A DNA stretch of 64,000 nucleotides from Megamerina dolium. Lineage: Eukaryota; Arthropoda; Insecta; Diptera; Megamerinidae. A program made the position numbers and the translations under genes. Location of the stretch: the NCBI GenBank assembly GCA_963854835.1, contig OY978526.1, positions 19,808,334 to 19,872,333 of the forward strand, written 5' to 3'. Positions 1 through 10,962 of this stretch are shown here, in pieces. Within the stretch, counting starts at the first letter, position 1. Each line of letters opens with the position of its first letter. Under the pieces are notes generated by a model, which searched no databases, was not told the DNA's origin, and saw only the letters and a program-made list of their open reading frames with translations.

Positions 1-82
1 CACAAAAATTGACAGCCTTCTCTACCATTCTCAAATTATATGTACTTTGTTTTGCTCGCTCTCTTCTTAATAATGACATTGA

Positions 83-170
83 GCATATTCTCTAATATTC
101 TCGAAAGAGTATCTAGAAATTTCCATATATTTCATTTTTAGTATAAATACCCGCAAGAGAGCGGCTGTCA
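83..170 (+). promoter_or_regulatory. Heat-shock promoter of Hsp70 A1 (HSEs, TATA, start site)
   Basis: Inverted NGAAN pentamers lie at 83-124, including TTCTCGAA at 98-105 and AGAAATTTC at 115-123, the pattern bound by trimeric HSF. TATAAATA is at 142-149. A TCAG initiator-like start lies about 28 bp downstream, near 170. A less perfect cluster sits at about 18-40. Confidence 0.85.
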
Positions 171-313
171 GCATAGTTAAAATCAAACAATTTAAGTGAA
201 AACATAAGAAGAGCGAGTAGACAAAAAGTATTTTTTGCTACGTCAAACTTACAAAATAAGTGAATTGTGTATTGAAATTAAAGTGAAAAATTATACAAAA
301 CAAAACAACAAAA

Positions 314-2227
314 ATGCCTGCTATTGGAATTGATTTGGGAACAACATACTCCTGTGTTGGTGTCTTCCAACATGGTAAAGTGGAAATTATTGCAAACGAC
401 CAAGGCAATAGAACAACACCGAGCTATGTGGCGTTTACAGATACGGAGCGACTTATTGGAGATGCCGCAAAGAACCAGGTGGCGATGAATCCAAAGAACA
501 CAGTCTTCGATGCTAAACGTCTCATTGGACGCAAATATGATGACCCAAAAATTAGAGATGATATGACGCACTGGCCGTTTAAGGTAGTGAGTGATGGTGG
601 CAAGCCAAAGATCTGTGTCGAATTCAAAGGCGAACAGAAGAAATTCGCTCCAGAGGAAATCAGTTCAATGGTGTTGACAAAGATGAAGGAAACTGCAGAA
701 GCGTACTTAGGTACAAGTATAACGGACGCAGTTATTACAGTGCCAGCATACTTCAATGACAGTCAACGCCAAGCCACAAAAGATGCCGGACGCATTGCTG
801 GTTTGAATGTTTTGAGAATCATCAACGAACCAACTGCAGCAGCCTTGGCCTATGGTTTGGACAAGAACCTGAAGGGTGAACGTAATGTGTTGATCTTCGA
901 CTTGGGTGGTGGTACATTCGATGTGTCTATATTGACCATCGACGAAGGTTCACTATTTGAGGTACGTGCAACAGCTGGTGACACCCATCTTGGTGGCGAA
1001 GATTTCGACAACAGACTGGTTAACCTTTTGGTTGATGAGTTCAAGCGGAAGTACAAGAAGGATTTACGTACGAATCACAGGGCATTGCGTCGTTTGAGAA
1101 CAGCAGCCGAACGTGCTAAACGTACATTGTCATCGAGCACCGAAGCCAGCATTGAAATTGATGCTCTATTTGAGGGACAAGATTTCTATACCAAAGTGAG
1201 TAGAGCACGTTTCGAAGAACTATGTGGCGATTTGTTCCGCAGCACATTGGAACCGGTGGAGAAGGCCCTCAACGATGCAAAGATGGACAAAAATCAAATA
1301 CACGACATCGTATTGGTTGGTGGTTCTACGCGAATTCCTAAAGTACAGAACCTCTTGCAATCGTTCTTCTGCGGCAAGAGTCTCAACCTGTCAATCAATC
1401 CGGATGAAGCTGTAGCATATGGTGCCGCTATTCAAGCAGCTATCCTCAGCGGTGACAAGAGCAGTCAGATTCAAGATGTGCTTCTAGTGGATGTAGCTCC
1501 TCTATCACTTGGCATTGAGACGGCTGGTGGTGTAATGGCTAAAATCGTTGAACGCAATTGCAGAATTCCATGTAAACAGACGCAAACATTCTCAACTTAT
1601 GCCGATAATCAACCTGGTGTCACCATTCAAGTGTTCGAGGGTGAACGTGTGATGACCAAGGATAACAATAAATTGGCTACGTTTGACTTGTCTGGCATTC
1701 CGCCAGCACCACGAGGTGTGCCACAGATTGAGGTGACATTTGATCTCGATGCAAACGGCATTCTAAACGTTTCGGCTAAGGAAATGAGCTCGGGCAATGC
1801 CAAGAATATTACCATTAAGAACGATAGAGGCCGTCTGTCGCAAGCTGAAATCGATCGAATGGTCAACGAGGCTGAAACATACGCCGAAGAGGATGAAAAG
1901 CAGAGACAGAAAATAAGCGCACGCAACAATTTGGAGAGTTATGTGTTTGGCGTGAAACAAGCGTTGGAGCAGAATGGTGATAAGGTATCAGCACAAGAAA
2001 AGAATGAAGCGCTAAAGGCTTGTGAAGATACGATCAAGTGGCTTGACCTGAACACACTAGCCGATAAAGAAGAATATGAGGACAAGATGAATACGCTTAC
2101 AAAGACCTGCACACCGATTATGACGAAATTGCATAGTGGCGGTGCTGCACCAAATTCGTCTTGTGGCCAACAATCTGGTGGATTTGGTGGAAATAGGAGT
2201 GGTCCAACCGTTGAAGAAGTAGATTAA
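314..2227 (+). CDS. Hsp70: Heat shock protein 70, type A (copy A1)
   Basis: Cytosolic, ATP-driven protein-folding chaperone, intronless, 637 codons. The three Hsp70 signatures are visible: IDLGTTYS at residues 6-13, [14 protein letters not shown] at 194-207 and [14 protein letters not shown] at 332-345. The nucleotide-binding domain runs to about residue 383, the DVLLVDV linker is at 388-394, and the substrate-binding domain and lid follow. The Gly-rich tail ends in EEVD (634-637), which in this family docks TPR co-chaperones. The start is the first ATG after a leader of about 144 nt, in an AAAATG context. Relative to its mirror gene A4 it has Ala instead of Val after GGVM and Ala instead of Gly in the K-L-x-T-F stretch. 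It also carries about a dozen nucleotide differences, far more than the rest of the arm. Residue 160 is Arg, as in all type A copies. It converges on B1 across 6.6 kb. Confidence 0.97.
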   Translation: MPAIGIDLGTTYSCVGVFQHGKVEIIANDQGNRTTPSYVAFTDTERLIGDAAKNQVAMNPKNTVFDAKRLIGRKYDDPKIRDDMTHWPFKVVSDGGKPKICVEFKGEQKKFAPEEISSMVLTKMKETAEAYLGTSITDAVITVPAYFNDSQRQATKDAGRIAGLNVLRIINEPTAAALAYGLDKNLKGERNVLIFDLGGGTFDVSILTIDEGSLFEVRATAGDTHLGGEDFDNRLVNLLVDEFKRKYKKDLRTNHRALRRLRTAAERAKRTLSSSTEASIEIDALFEGQDFYTKVSRARFEELCGDLFRSTLEPVEKALNDAKMDKNQIHDIVLVGGSTRIPKVQNLLQSFFCGKSLNLSINPDEAVAYGAAIQAAILSGDKSSQIQDVLLVDVAPLSLGIETAGGVMAKIVERNCRIPCKQTQTFSTYADNQPGVTIQVFEGERVMTKDNNKLATFDLSGIPPAPRGVPQIEVTFDLDANGILNVSAKEMSSGNAKNITIKNDRGRLSQAEIDRMVNEAETYAEEDEKQRQKISARNNLESYVFGVKQALEQNGDKVSAQEKNEALKACEDTIKWLDLNTLADKEEYEDKMNTLTKTCTPIMTKLHSGGAAPNSSCGQQSGGFGGNRSGPTVEEVD

Positions 2228-2936
2228 ATTAATTTATTAAATATCAATTAGTAATTTATTATGTGATCTTGTCTTAACTTTGTTTTTACATTTATAAGTG
2301 GTTATAAATTGTATCTCTGTTTTATAGAGAAAAGGTATTAATTTGTTTGTATTGCAAATCTGACTGAATTTTTAAAAATATAAGTTCCAATATAAACTAA
2401 TTTCTTTGAGTTTTGTTATTGTGCTATGATATTGGTTAATTTCGATTGAGTGGTAAGTATTGTTGGGATGTTGGCGAAACAAAATTCTTTGGATAGGACG
2501 AATTTGAAATTTATTTGCTATTTTCTAAACGTGTTCCAAGTGGTAGTGTCAGAAGTTGTTCGATGAATATTGAAAGGTGTTCGATTTTTGAGCAGTTGCA
2601 AATTTAGTGACACCGCCTTGTAGCACTTGTAGCCCCCATATATTGGCACATAATATGCATTATACTCAATAAACTAAAAGACTCGTAATTGGATATTTTT
2701 TAAGTTATATAGGATCATTTTGATCATACTTTGACTCATAAAATAGTGTGAATTCTTACGATTCTAATTTAATTGAAATATCTTCTTGAACTTAGCTTAT
2801 ACATGGTGTTGTAGTGATTTTCTTCCTGGTCCTAATTTTGTGACGTAAAAGACTCGTAAATATGATTCGTAAATGAGTTGTACGAATCATAGAAGACTCA
2901 TAAGTTGGATGAAATTATGATCATTTTCGAACTGTC
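2228..2936 (+). other. 3' flank of Hsp70 A1 and AT-rich spacer
   Basis: The first 280 bp or so match the 3' flank of A2 (15189-15480), marking the end of the duplicated gene unit. The remainder is AT-rich without coding signal. 2751-2811 matches 4493-4558 in inverse orientation. Confidence 0.7.
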
Positions 2937-3685
2937 ATGTGTATTACATTGATTACATCGATTGTCGACACCGCGTTAAAACTCATAAATAAAGCAGGAC
3001 AAGTTGGTTTGGAAGTTAACATCAAAAATACGATATACATGGGTAGGTCGCACAACCCGGCTCGCTATAGCAATCTGGTGGTAGGGCCACACACATTTCA
3101 AAAACTTGAAGCCTTCAAATACCTGGGAATAAACCTCAGTAGCACAGCAGCCCCCTTCATCTTCATAAATGATAGAATGCAAGCTGCTAACAGAAGAACA
3201 AATAAATTGTTGTCATGGACGTCTAAACTGCAAATCTATAAGACTCTCATAAGGCCAATAGCAACATATGGATGCGAAGCATGGGTACTGACATCAAACG
3301 TGAAGAATCACCTCTTGTGCTTCGACCGTAAGATTCTGATGAGAATATTTGGTCCAGTCAGAGAAGCAGATGGTTCTTATAGAATAAGATATAACAACGA
3401 AATTGAACAACTGATGGGAGGTCAAAATATCGTGTGCTTTGTTAAAGCACAGCGCCTACGATGGTTTGGACATTCACTCAGAATAAACGATTGCAGAATC
3501 ACGAAGATGACCTATAATTCTCGAATTTTGGGCAGCAGAAAGCGCGGAAGACCACCAAGGAGATGAACAGACGATGTTGAAGAAGACTTGCGCAGTATGA
3601 ATATCAGAAGAAGCAAAACAAATAACTGTGACGTATGGAGTGCGATTGTAAAGGAAGCATTGGATCACCCCGAGCTGTAATCGCT

Positions 3686-3724
<39 letters not shown>

Positions 3725-4558
3725 AGCTCTTTTTTGAGTGTATTATGAATTATAGATTTTGCAATCTAGCTTACGTCTGATAAAACTATAAATCTCATAA
3801 ATGAATTCTTCGTACCAAAAACCATTTTCTAAGAATATTTTTTATGAACTTTAACTATTTTAACAATAAATTATATATATTTTAAGCAAGAATTTAATCA
3901 ATTTGAGCTAAACTCGATGAATGCCATGAACATAGAAATAGTAAGACCTAAGATTACTGGTTGCTTTTGATTTGACTCAATACCGATCCCACGATTTTGA
4001 TTTTGTCTCATAGTGAAATTGGCGACAGTCGGTTTTAGAAATTCACATCAATCTCATCAATCCATACTCTACAGAGAGCTGTTCTAATGAAACCAATCGT
4101 AATCACTTTTCTATTTTCTAATTTTATTAAAATGATAAGAACAAATTGTTGAAATGTTGCTGAAAAATGTTGAGTCAAATAAGCCCCGAAAGGAGTACCG
4201 AATTAAGCCCCAAAGGGAATTCAACTTTAAGAGGTTTTGTATGTGACATTGCGCCATAATTGCAGCAAATGACCCAAATAGCTAAAAAATGGAATAAATG
4301 GTGTGCCCACATATAATTTAGAAGTTGGAATTCTAATTGACTATGGGAGCTTCGAAGAGCGGAAATTTATTGCATGTTATAATAAATCGTACCTCGACAA
4401 AAAAGAAGTCAACTAGAGACACTTTATATTATATTAGATCCCACGCATTTGGTTACTTAGGAGACACCAGATAAATTATTATTCGTCTCCTGAACACCAT
4501 GTACAAGCTAAGTTCAAGAAGTAAAGATATTTCAGCTAAATTAGAATCGTTAAGAATT
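2751..4558. repeat. About 62-bp inverted repeat flanking an RTE fragment
   Basis: 2751-2811 and 4493-4558 are imperfect reverse complements sharing AAGCTAAGTTCAAGAAG and an AATTAGAATCGT block. They bracket the RTE-like fragment 2937-3724, suggesting an older terminal-inverted-repeat element into which the LINE inserted. The family was not identified. The mirror copy is at 34732-36539. Confidence 0.55.
2937..3724 (+). mobile_element. 5'-truncated RTE-like non-LTR retrotransposon
   Basis: An open frame (2937-3566) resembles the C-terminal part of a LINE reverse transcriptase: a KYLGINLS stretch, YKTLIRPIATYGCEAW, then a LRWFGH and RKRGRPPRR tail region. A stop follows at 3564-3566, after which the same frame still reads as LINE tail. 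The element ends in an (ATG)n tract at about 3687-3722, a tail typical of the RTE group. The catalytic part is absent, so this is a dead fragment. RTE assignment is by recognition only. Confidence 0.8.
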
Positions 4559-5245
4559 TACATACGCGCCAAAGAGTTTAAGCGGCAGCCTCGGCAATTG
4601 GGTGTCATTTTTAATTGGAACTTCGTCAATTTGTTTATTTTACAAACATTTGTGTACTTATGGATGAAAGAAAACGACGACCGAGTTTATGAATTACTCT
4701 TACCCTTTCCTTTCTATTATTGTATAATCCAAAGCAATGAAATAATGATATTTGTTTGTCCAGAATTTCCCTTTCTGCTTGGGTGAAAATAAAGTTTCAA
4801 AGAACGTTCTCTCTACAAAATAATTTAGGGTTTTGAATATTTCACATTAACGGTACAGAAACCGAATTAGTATATCAATGCAATGCAATGCAATGCAATA
4901 GGTTGCTCGAATATCGATATTTTTCTTTTATTTTCACTACTTTGTATGGGAGCTAAATTAATAATTGGGCGTGGCTCACCAGATTTTTGAGGAACAATTT
5001 TTGCATATAACACTAGTCTACACCCGAAATATGGTTGAAACTTTGAAGAAGTATTTTGTAAGTTATGAGGGTTTAAAGGGCATAATTTAAGGGAGGTTTT
5101 TAAGATAATTGCGAGTAAGTTATAGCTGTTAAAATTTTTTTTTAATTTTTGCAACTTTGTATGGTAGCCCCATTAAAAAGTTGTCGTGGAATGCTGATTT
5201 TTTCCCAGATTATTTCCATATTAATCCTTTTAATATTTATTAATT
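3725..5245. other. Intergenic AT-rich sequence
   Basis: No gene recognised. It contains the inverted-repeat end at 4493-4558, a short ATGCA tandem run near 4876-4900, and a block at about 4930-5170 with two TTTGTATGG motifs typical of diverged fly repeats. Confidence 0.5.
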
Positions 5246-5780
5246 ATGATTGTTCTTCAACAAAAGCGTCAGCGTCAGCGTCAGCTGTTAGCGTATGACG
5301 ACGATATTGACATAATCGGCATGAACACGCGAGCAGTCAGTGCAGCAGTTGGAAAGAGAGTCGCGTCGGATGGGTCTCACGGTGAACGAGGGCAAGACGA
5401 AGTATCTAGTGTCAACAAACAAAGAGTCCCGGCGTCTTGGACAGCACGTCACTGTTGACAACTACGCTTTTGAAGTAGTAAGGGACTTTGTCTATCTTGG
5501 AACCAGCATTAACAGCAGTAATGACGTCAGCTTGAAGATCATGCGTAGGATAACTCTTGCTAACAGGTGTTACTTTGGGCTGAGTAAGCAATTGAGAAGT
5601 CGAGCCCGAACGAGCGAAGAACGAAAACTACACTCTACAAGTCTCTCATCATGCCTGTCCTAACATATGGCGCTGAAGCCTGGACAATTTCCACCTCGGA
5701 TGAGCGAATGCTTGGAGTTTGAACCAAGTACTGGAGAACCTGACGGCGCTTGGAATTTCTAACTGGCGCCACAGACAAAA
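5246..5780 (+). mobile_element. LINE reverse-transcriptase fragment, frameshifted
   Basis: Two overlapping frames (5246-5458 and 5340-5663) together read as a reverse transcriptase palm. They contain LLAYDDDIDIIG, close to the catalytic A/YADD box, followed by GLTVNEGKTKYLVSTN and DFVYLGTSIN. At least one frameshift and stops kill it. A hexanucleotide CAGCGT run (about 5267-5287) sits just before the palm. It resembles insect RTE or Jockey-like elements. Mirror at 33510-34045. Confidence 0.78.
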
Positions 5781-5884
5781 ATTGTATGAGAACGTAATAA
5801 TACAGTGAAGCACACTTTCTCGGGGGTGAATCAAACCAGTCTCAGGCCCATATTAAAAATTTCCTAGGAATATTTTCTCTGAAC

Positions 5885-6243
5885 ATTTTAACCCTCTAAC
5901 TACCATCCGCATGGGTCAATTTGAACCGTTTTTCGAAAAATCCATTAAAGTCACCATTTGGGAGGAGGTCAAGGCTTAAACGTTTTCTCCAGAAAACTTC
6001 ACTAAGGGTCACCAAAGACAAATAACGTATACGAGTTATAGGTTATATGTAAAAAACGAAACGTTTGAGACTGTTTTGGTTCGCCGCCGAAACAATGTCC
6101 CTCAAATTTGAGAATAGTGTAATATAAATTCAACTCTGGATGCAGTTGAAATATACCCCTGCACGGGAAAAACAACGAGCTATCTGACTGCAGAAAAATT
6201 CTTTGAAGCGAAGTCTAAAATATATACTATATATAAACTATTA
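5885..6243. other. Repeat-derived spacer with TTAACCCTCTA motif
   Basis: Starts with TTAACCCTCTAACTACC, the same opening as the TTAA-flanked MITE at 15905. I found no matching second end here. No coding signal. Confidence 0.4.
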
Positions 6244-6974
6244 AGAGGGTTGCCTTTTATACTTTTTCAAAAAGTATGATCTAGTACGTTTTCGTCAAAT
6301 CTGACATTTCCATTGGAAAGTTTGACATTTTTTAGTTTGAACGTACTCTGAACGTTTTGATGTACAATTGCTATTTATGTTGTTAACAGTGACATAAAAA
6401 ATTCATCTTGGTCAAAAATGGATTTAGTTCATTAACATTTTCGAACTATGATTTTTTACGATTTTCGAAGTGAATTATCTTAACAACAGCGCTTCGATCG
6501 TCTTCATGCAGCATTTAGCGATGAAGCACCAACCCTCCAGACAATTTATAACTGGTTTAACGAGTTCAAATGTGGTCAAGATTTGTTCTCGTTGGATCCC
6601 GCATAATTTAACACTCGCTCAAAAAAAGGCTGGTGTCGAGTGGTGCAAAAAAATTATGAAAATATTCGATCGCGGTGCTTCGAAAGGCGTTTATATAAGA
6701 TCGTAACAACTGAAGATCCATGGATATATACGTATAAGACCGAAACAAAACAGCAAGCGACCGTGTGGGTCTTCCAAGACAAGCCAAACCCAACAAAAAC
6801 CATATTTTGTAGGTGTCGCAGTCGAAGTGGCAAAAGTACTTCGGCAATTGGTTTGAGCGCATGCAAAAGTGTATCAACCTTCATGGAGAATACTTTGAAA
6901 AGCAATAAAACCATTTTTGATAATAACCAAATGCATTTTCATACTTTTTAATAAAATATAAAATGCGGCCCTCG
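6244..6974 (+). mobile_element. Internally deleted mariner element
   Basis: TA-flanked, with imperfect inverted ends: GAGGGTTGCCTTTTATAC at the left, and a right end whose complement starts CGAGGGCCGCATTTTATA. It retains broken pieces of transposase: a FDRLHAAF/TIYNWFNEFKCG helix-turn-helix region near 6490-6590 and EDPWIYTYKTETKQQATVWVFQD, the first-Asp region, near 6712-6780. It then jumps to a C-terminal remnant with a large internal deletion. It cannot encode transposase. The first base differs between arms (A at 6244, C in the mirror reading). Confidence 0.85.
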
Positions 6975-6976
6975 TA

Positions 6977-7814
6977 TAAAAAATAAATAAACTAAATGAG
7001 TATATGATATTCGTCTCCATTTTTAACCCCAATGGATGAAGTAGGTCTCGCTGTCCATACCAGTCCATTCTTGGAGGCTGTCGTTGTTGTTGTTGTCCGT
7101 CCATTCTTAGGAAGCCTGGAAGCTGTCCTGTCGTTTCATGCCTACTTTGTTGACGTTATCTGTGCCTCGGTGGCGCTAGCTGCCTAGTTATTGTCTTGAA
7201 TTTTTTTTTATAGTCTTGTTTAGTAAGTTTTAAGAATTTGCAACAGTTGCAAATAAATACATACATCATACAATTTCAATGAATTTTTTATTTTAATTCT
7301 TAAAGTTTTTAATGTAAATTTAATTTTTTCGTGATTATTTGTGTATGAGGGGTAGATGAGTAGGCAATGCACATAACACAACGATTCATATACCTTGGTA
7401 TACAAATGCTAAATTTCTTAAGACATCTCTGTGTTATAATTCAGCGAAGAATTCAGTGGTACGGCCCTCATATACAACTCCAACTCATCTATTATCTTTT
7501 GATACTGGGATAAGTATATGAACTTATGCATGTAATTGAAGATGACTTAAGCACCCCATGTGCTTCCCCGATTTGGACTAAATTTTCAGTTTTTTTTCCA
7601 TAATACTTGCGTATTTGATTTATGTATTATTTTTTGCAGATTTAAGCAATATTTTTCAGAAGCTGTGACCCCCAACTGACTACTAGTAATTCATTATATC
7701 AATATTAATTAATAGGAAATAAATTATAATTTTTCATAGAATAATGTAGTTTTTGCGTTTTTATTTAAATATTTCTTTTTTAATTAAAATTTTAGTTGGA
7801 ACATTTTCATACCA
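6977..7814. other. Intergenic sequence, no gene recognised
   Basis: A moderately GC-rich block at about 7020-7190 with a TTG microsatellite is followed by AT-rich DNA. No convincing coding frame. Confidence 0.45.
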
Positions 7815-7827
7815 TAATTGTAGTATA

Positions 7828-8131
7828 AAAAATAAAATAAATATGTGACACTTAAAGCCCCAAGGGGCTCTTTGGCCGAGCTTCTCTTCCACTACTGTTG
7901 TGCGTGTTAAATTTTTGGGCTGTCCGAACGGCAGAACTCTTGCGACATCACTTTTTCTGAGCTTTGTCACAGAGTTCTTTTAGAAGCTTTTCCATGGCTG
8001 GAAGAGTTGCCAATTGCTTGCCAACAGATGGAAAATCTTTTCGATATTAAATTCGTTATACTTCATCCGAGGATTGAACCCACGACCCACAGATCAGAAG
8101 GCCAACACACTAACCACCGAGCTACGGCACC
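7828..8131 (-). mobile_element. tRNA-derived SINE (left-arm copy)
   Basis: Reads on the minus strand from 8131. The 5' end has a pol III A box (TAGCTCGGTGG) and a B box (GGTTCAATCC) in a tRNA-like head, followed by an unrelated body of about 230 bp and an A/T-rich tail. It is flanked by a perfect 13-bp duplication TATACTACAATTA (7815-7827 and 8132-8144 in complement). Same family as 58409-58763. Confidence 0.9.
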
Positions 8132-8144
8132 TAATTGTAGTATA

Positions 8145-8822
8145 CAATCAGTAAATTTCGAATCAAAGAATCCAATTGAATATTCATTTCTCTTAGAAAT
8201 AATCGACCTTATCAATATCAATTATACATCGCACAGACACACAGAGCATTTCAAATGCAAATGTTGGACACACTTCGGCAATGATAGTGAATGTGGAAGC
8301 TCCGTATGATGACAATGAACAAAACTATGCAATTATATAGTATTTCGCAAATCATCATGAAAAGCATTTATAAAGAGTGACTTGTTGTAAAATTGATTGA
8401 TATTTAATTTTTTAAGTAGCCAGAAAAGTCTAAATTGACATGGAAAAAACTCCAAAAAAATTTTGGAACGACAATAAATAATTACTGGTTAACAATTTCA
8501 ATTTCACAATCCAACCGACGCAAATTGATCAGAAGAAAAGACAAACGATAGAGGCAACAAGTTCTTTTATATCCCCCCACTCCACAATTCCTTACCAACC
8601 ACAACTCAGAATCTTCAAAGAAACGAAAAAATATCATATTATGATTAAAAATCCATGTTTATTTTACAAATTATAAATTAATTTAGATCACATTCAGGAA
8701 CTTTAAACTTAGGAATGCATAAATTAAATATATTTAATACAACTAAACAGTCTTTTCCATTTGAACAATTTGAAACAATCTACTTATAAATGTAATTAAT
8801 GTTGCATTTATTTGCATAATAC
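8145..8822 (-). other. 3' flank of Hsp70 B1
   Basis: Homologous to the flank of B3 (43460-44270), apart from the SINE that B3 lacks. AATAAA signals follow the stop in the minus-strand reading at about 8807-8812 and again near 8660. Confidence 0.65.
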
Positions 8823-10736
8823 TTAATCGACTTCTTCCACCGTTGGACCACCATAGGTACCATTGCTAGAAGCGTGTTGTGCTCCCGCACCTGCACCCGC
8901 ACCTGCACCACCCTGATGTATTTTCGTCATTATGGGACTGCACAATTTTGTCAATTCGTCCAACTTATATTCGTATTCCTCTTTGTCGGCCGTTGTATTA
9001 TTATCCAGCCACTTAATTGTCTCGCTGCATTTCTGCGACACCTTCTCCTTCTCTGACTGATTCAGTTTATCACCGGCTTGATCAACAGCTTGTTTCACAT
9101 TGAACGCATAGGTCTCCAGTTGATTTCTTGCTGTTACACGCTGTCGCTGCTTTTCATCCTCCTCGGCATATTTCTCAGCTTCATTGACCATACGATCGAT
9201 TTCAGCTTGTGACAGTCGACCTTTGTCATTCTTGATGACAATGTTCTTTGCATTGCCGGTACTCGTGTCTTTGGCTGTTACATTTAATATACCATTCGCG
9301 TCCAGATCGAATGTAACATCAACTTTGGGTACACCGCGTGGTGCTGGCGGAATACCAGTCAAATTGAAAGTGCCCAATATGTTGTTATCTTTGGTCATGG
9401 CACGTTCACCCTCAAACACTTGAACCGTGACTGCTGGCTGATTGTCGGCGTACGTTGTGAACGTCTTCGCCTGTTTGCACGGAATTCGACTGTTGCGCTC
9501 AATTAATTTTGTCATTACACCACCAGCTGTCTCAATGCCGAGCGATAGAGGAGCTACATCGACTAGAAGCACATCTTGGATCTGACTGCTCTTGTCACCG
9601 CTGAGGATAGCTGCTTGAATTGCAGCACCATAGGCCACAGCTTCATCCGGATTGATTGACAGGTTGAGACTCTTGCCGCAGAAGAACGATTGCAAGAGGT
9701 TCTGTACTTTAGGAATTCGCGTAGAACCACCAACCAATACGATGTCGTGTATTTGATTTTTGTCCATCTTTGCGTCGTTGAGAGCCTTCTCCACCGGTTC
9801 CAGTGTGCTGCGGAACAAATCGCCACACAGTTCTTCGAAACGTGCTCGACTCACTTTGGTATAGAAATCTTGTCCCTCAAATAGAGCATCAATTTCAATG
9901 CTGGCTTCGGTGCTCGATGACAATGTACGTTTAGCACGTTCGGCTGCTGTTCTCAAACGACGCAATGCTCTGGGATTTGTACGTATATCTCTTTTGTACT
10001 TGCGCTTGAATTCCTCAACAAAGTGATTCACCAGTCGGTTGTCAAAATCTTCACCACCAAGATGAGTATCACCTGCCGTTGAACGTACTTCAAACAGTGA
10101 ACCTTCATCTATTGTCAATATGGACACATCGAATGTACCACCACCCAAGTCGAAAATCAACACGTTGCGTTCACCCTTCAGATTCTTGTCCAAACCATAA
10201 GCTAACGCGGCTGCAGTTGGCTCGTTGATAATACGCAACACATTCAGCCCAGCAATGGCACCGGCATCTTTTGTGGCTTGACGTTGACTATCATTGAAGT
10301 ATGCTGGCACTGTAATAACTGCGTCCGTTATACTTGTGCCTAAGTACGCTTCTGCAGTTTCCTTCATCTTTGTCAACACCATCGAACTGATTTCCTCCGG
10401 AGCGAATCTCTTCTCTTCTCCTTTGAATTCAACAGAGATTTTTGGTTTGCCACAATCATTCACCACCTTGAATGGCCAATGCTTCATATCATCCTGGATT
10501 TTCGAATCATCAAACTTGCGTCCGATGAGACGTTTAGCATCGAAAACTGTGTTCTTTGGATTCATCGCCACCTGGTTCTTTGCGGCATCTCCAATAAGTC
10601 GCTCCGTATCTGTAAACGCCACATAACTTGGTGTTGTTCTATTGCCTTGGTCGTTTGCAATAATTTCCACTTTGCCATGTTGAAAGACTCCAACACAGGA
10701 GTATGTTGTTCCCAAATCAATTCCAATAGCAGGCAT
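8823..10736 (-). CDS. Hsp70: Heat shock protein 70, type B (copy B1)
   Basis: Intronless 637-codon cytosolic Hsp70 chaperone with all three family signatures and a terminal EEVD. It differs from type A mainly in the substrate-binding domain and the C-terminal lid. The tail is a Gly-Ala repeat (GGAGAGAGAGA) followed by an Asn/Ser-rich stretch. Within the N-terminal domain, residues about 75-115 are also type-specific, while long tracts of the ATPase domain match type A almost base for base. Residue 160 is Ala, the usual class of residue here, where type A has Arg. The start ATG directly follows an A-rich leader. It is divergently paired with A2 and its protein is identical to that of mirror gene B2. 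Confidence 0.97.
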   Translation of the reverse strand: MPAIGIDLGTTYSCVGVFQHGKVEIIANDQGNRTTPSYVAFTDTERLIGDAAKNQVAMNPKNTVFDAKRLIGRKFDDSKIQDDMKHWPFKVVNDCGKPKISVEFKGEEKRFAPEEISSMVLTKMKETAEAYLGTSITDAVITVPAYFNDSQRQATKDAGAIAGLNVLRIINEPTAAALAYGLDKNLKGERNVLIFDLGGGTFDVSILTIDEGSLFEVRSTAGDTHLGGEDFDNRLVNHFVEEFKRKYKRDIRTNPRALRRLRTAAERAKRTLSSSTEASIEIDALFEGQDFYTKVSRARFEELCGDLFRSTLEPVEKALNDAKMDKNQIHDIVLVGGSTRIPKVQNLLQSFFCGKSLNLSINPDEAVAYGAAIQAAILSGDKSSQIQDVLLVDVAPLSLGIETAGGVMTKLIERNSRIPCKQAKTFTTYADNQPAVTVQVFEGERAMTKDNNILGTFNLTGIPPAPRGVPKVDVTFDLDANGILNVTAKDTSTGNAKNIVIKNDKGRLSQAEIDRMVNEAEKYAEEDEKQRQRVTARNQLETYAFNVKQAVDQAGDKLNQSEKEKVSQKCSETIKWLDNNTTADKEEYEYKLDELTKLCSPIMTKIHQGGAGAGAGAGAQHASSNGTYGGPTVEEVD

Positions 10737-10874
10737 TTTGTTTATTTACTTTCTTTCTTTCACTATCAAAATACTTCACTTTTGTTTTGCTTAGCGTATT
10801 TGCTAATATTCTCCACAATACTTTTCACTTTAACTTCTGTTACGATAATAATGCAAAGACCGTTTTCGGTCTAC

Positions 10875-10962
10875 TATTTATACTAAAAGTGCTCAATGCA
10901 GAAAATACGAGAAACATGCATAGAAATTTCGGGTACAGAGTGGACTATTCTCAGGAATACTC
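10875..10962 (-). promoter_or_regulatory. Heat-shock promoter of Hsp70 B1
   Basis: Minus-strand TATAAATA at 10875-10882 with HSE-like inverted GAA/TTC units at about 10897-10962, including GAAATTTCT and TTCCTGAGAAT. The same layout appears before B2 and B3. Confidence 0.82.

Noticed and set aside
278..571. Antisense frames (97, 110 and 135 codons) repeated over the 5' end of every Hsp70 copy
   Set aside because: They recur only because the sense gene is duplicated. They have no own promoter or recognisable domain, and their composition follows the sense codons.
2937..3566. The 209-codon frame as a functional host gene
   Set aside because: It reads as the C-terminal part of a LINE reverse transcriptase, starts without a catalytic domain, and ends near an (ATG)n tail.
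8058..8131. A tRNA gene (A and B boxes, tRNA-like head)
   Set aside because: The stem pairing is not preserved, a body of about 230 bp and a tail follow, 13-bp target duplications flank it, and a second diverged copy exists at 58409-58763. It is a SINE.
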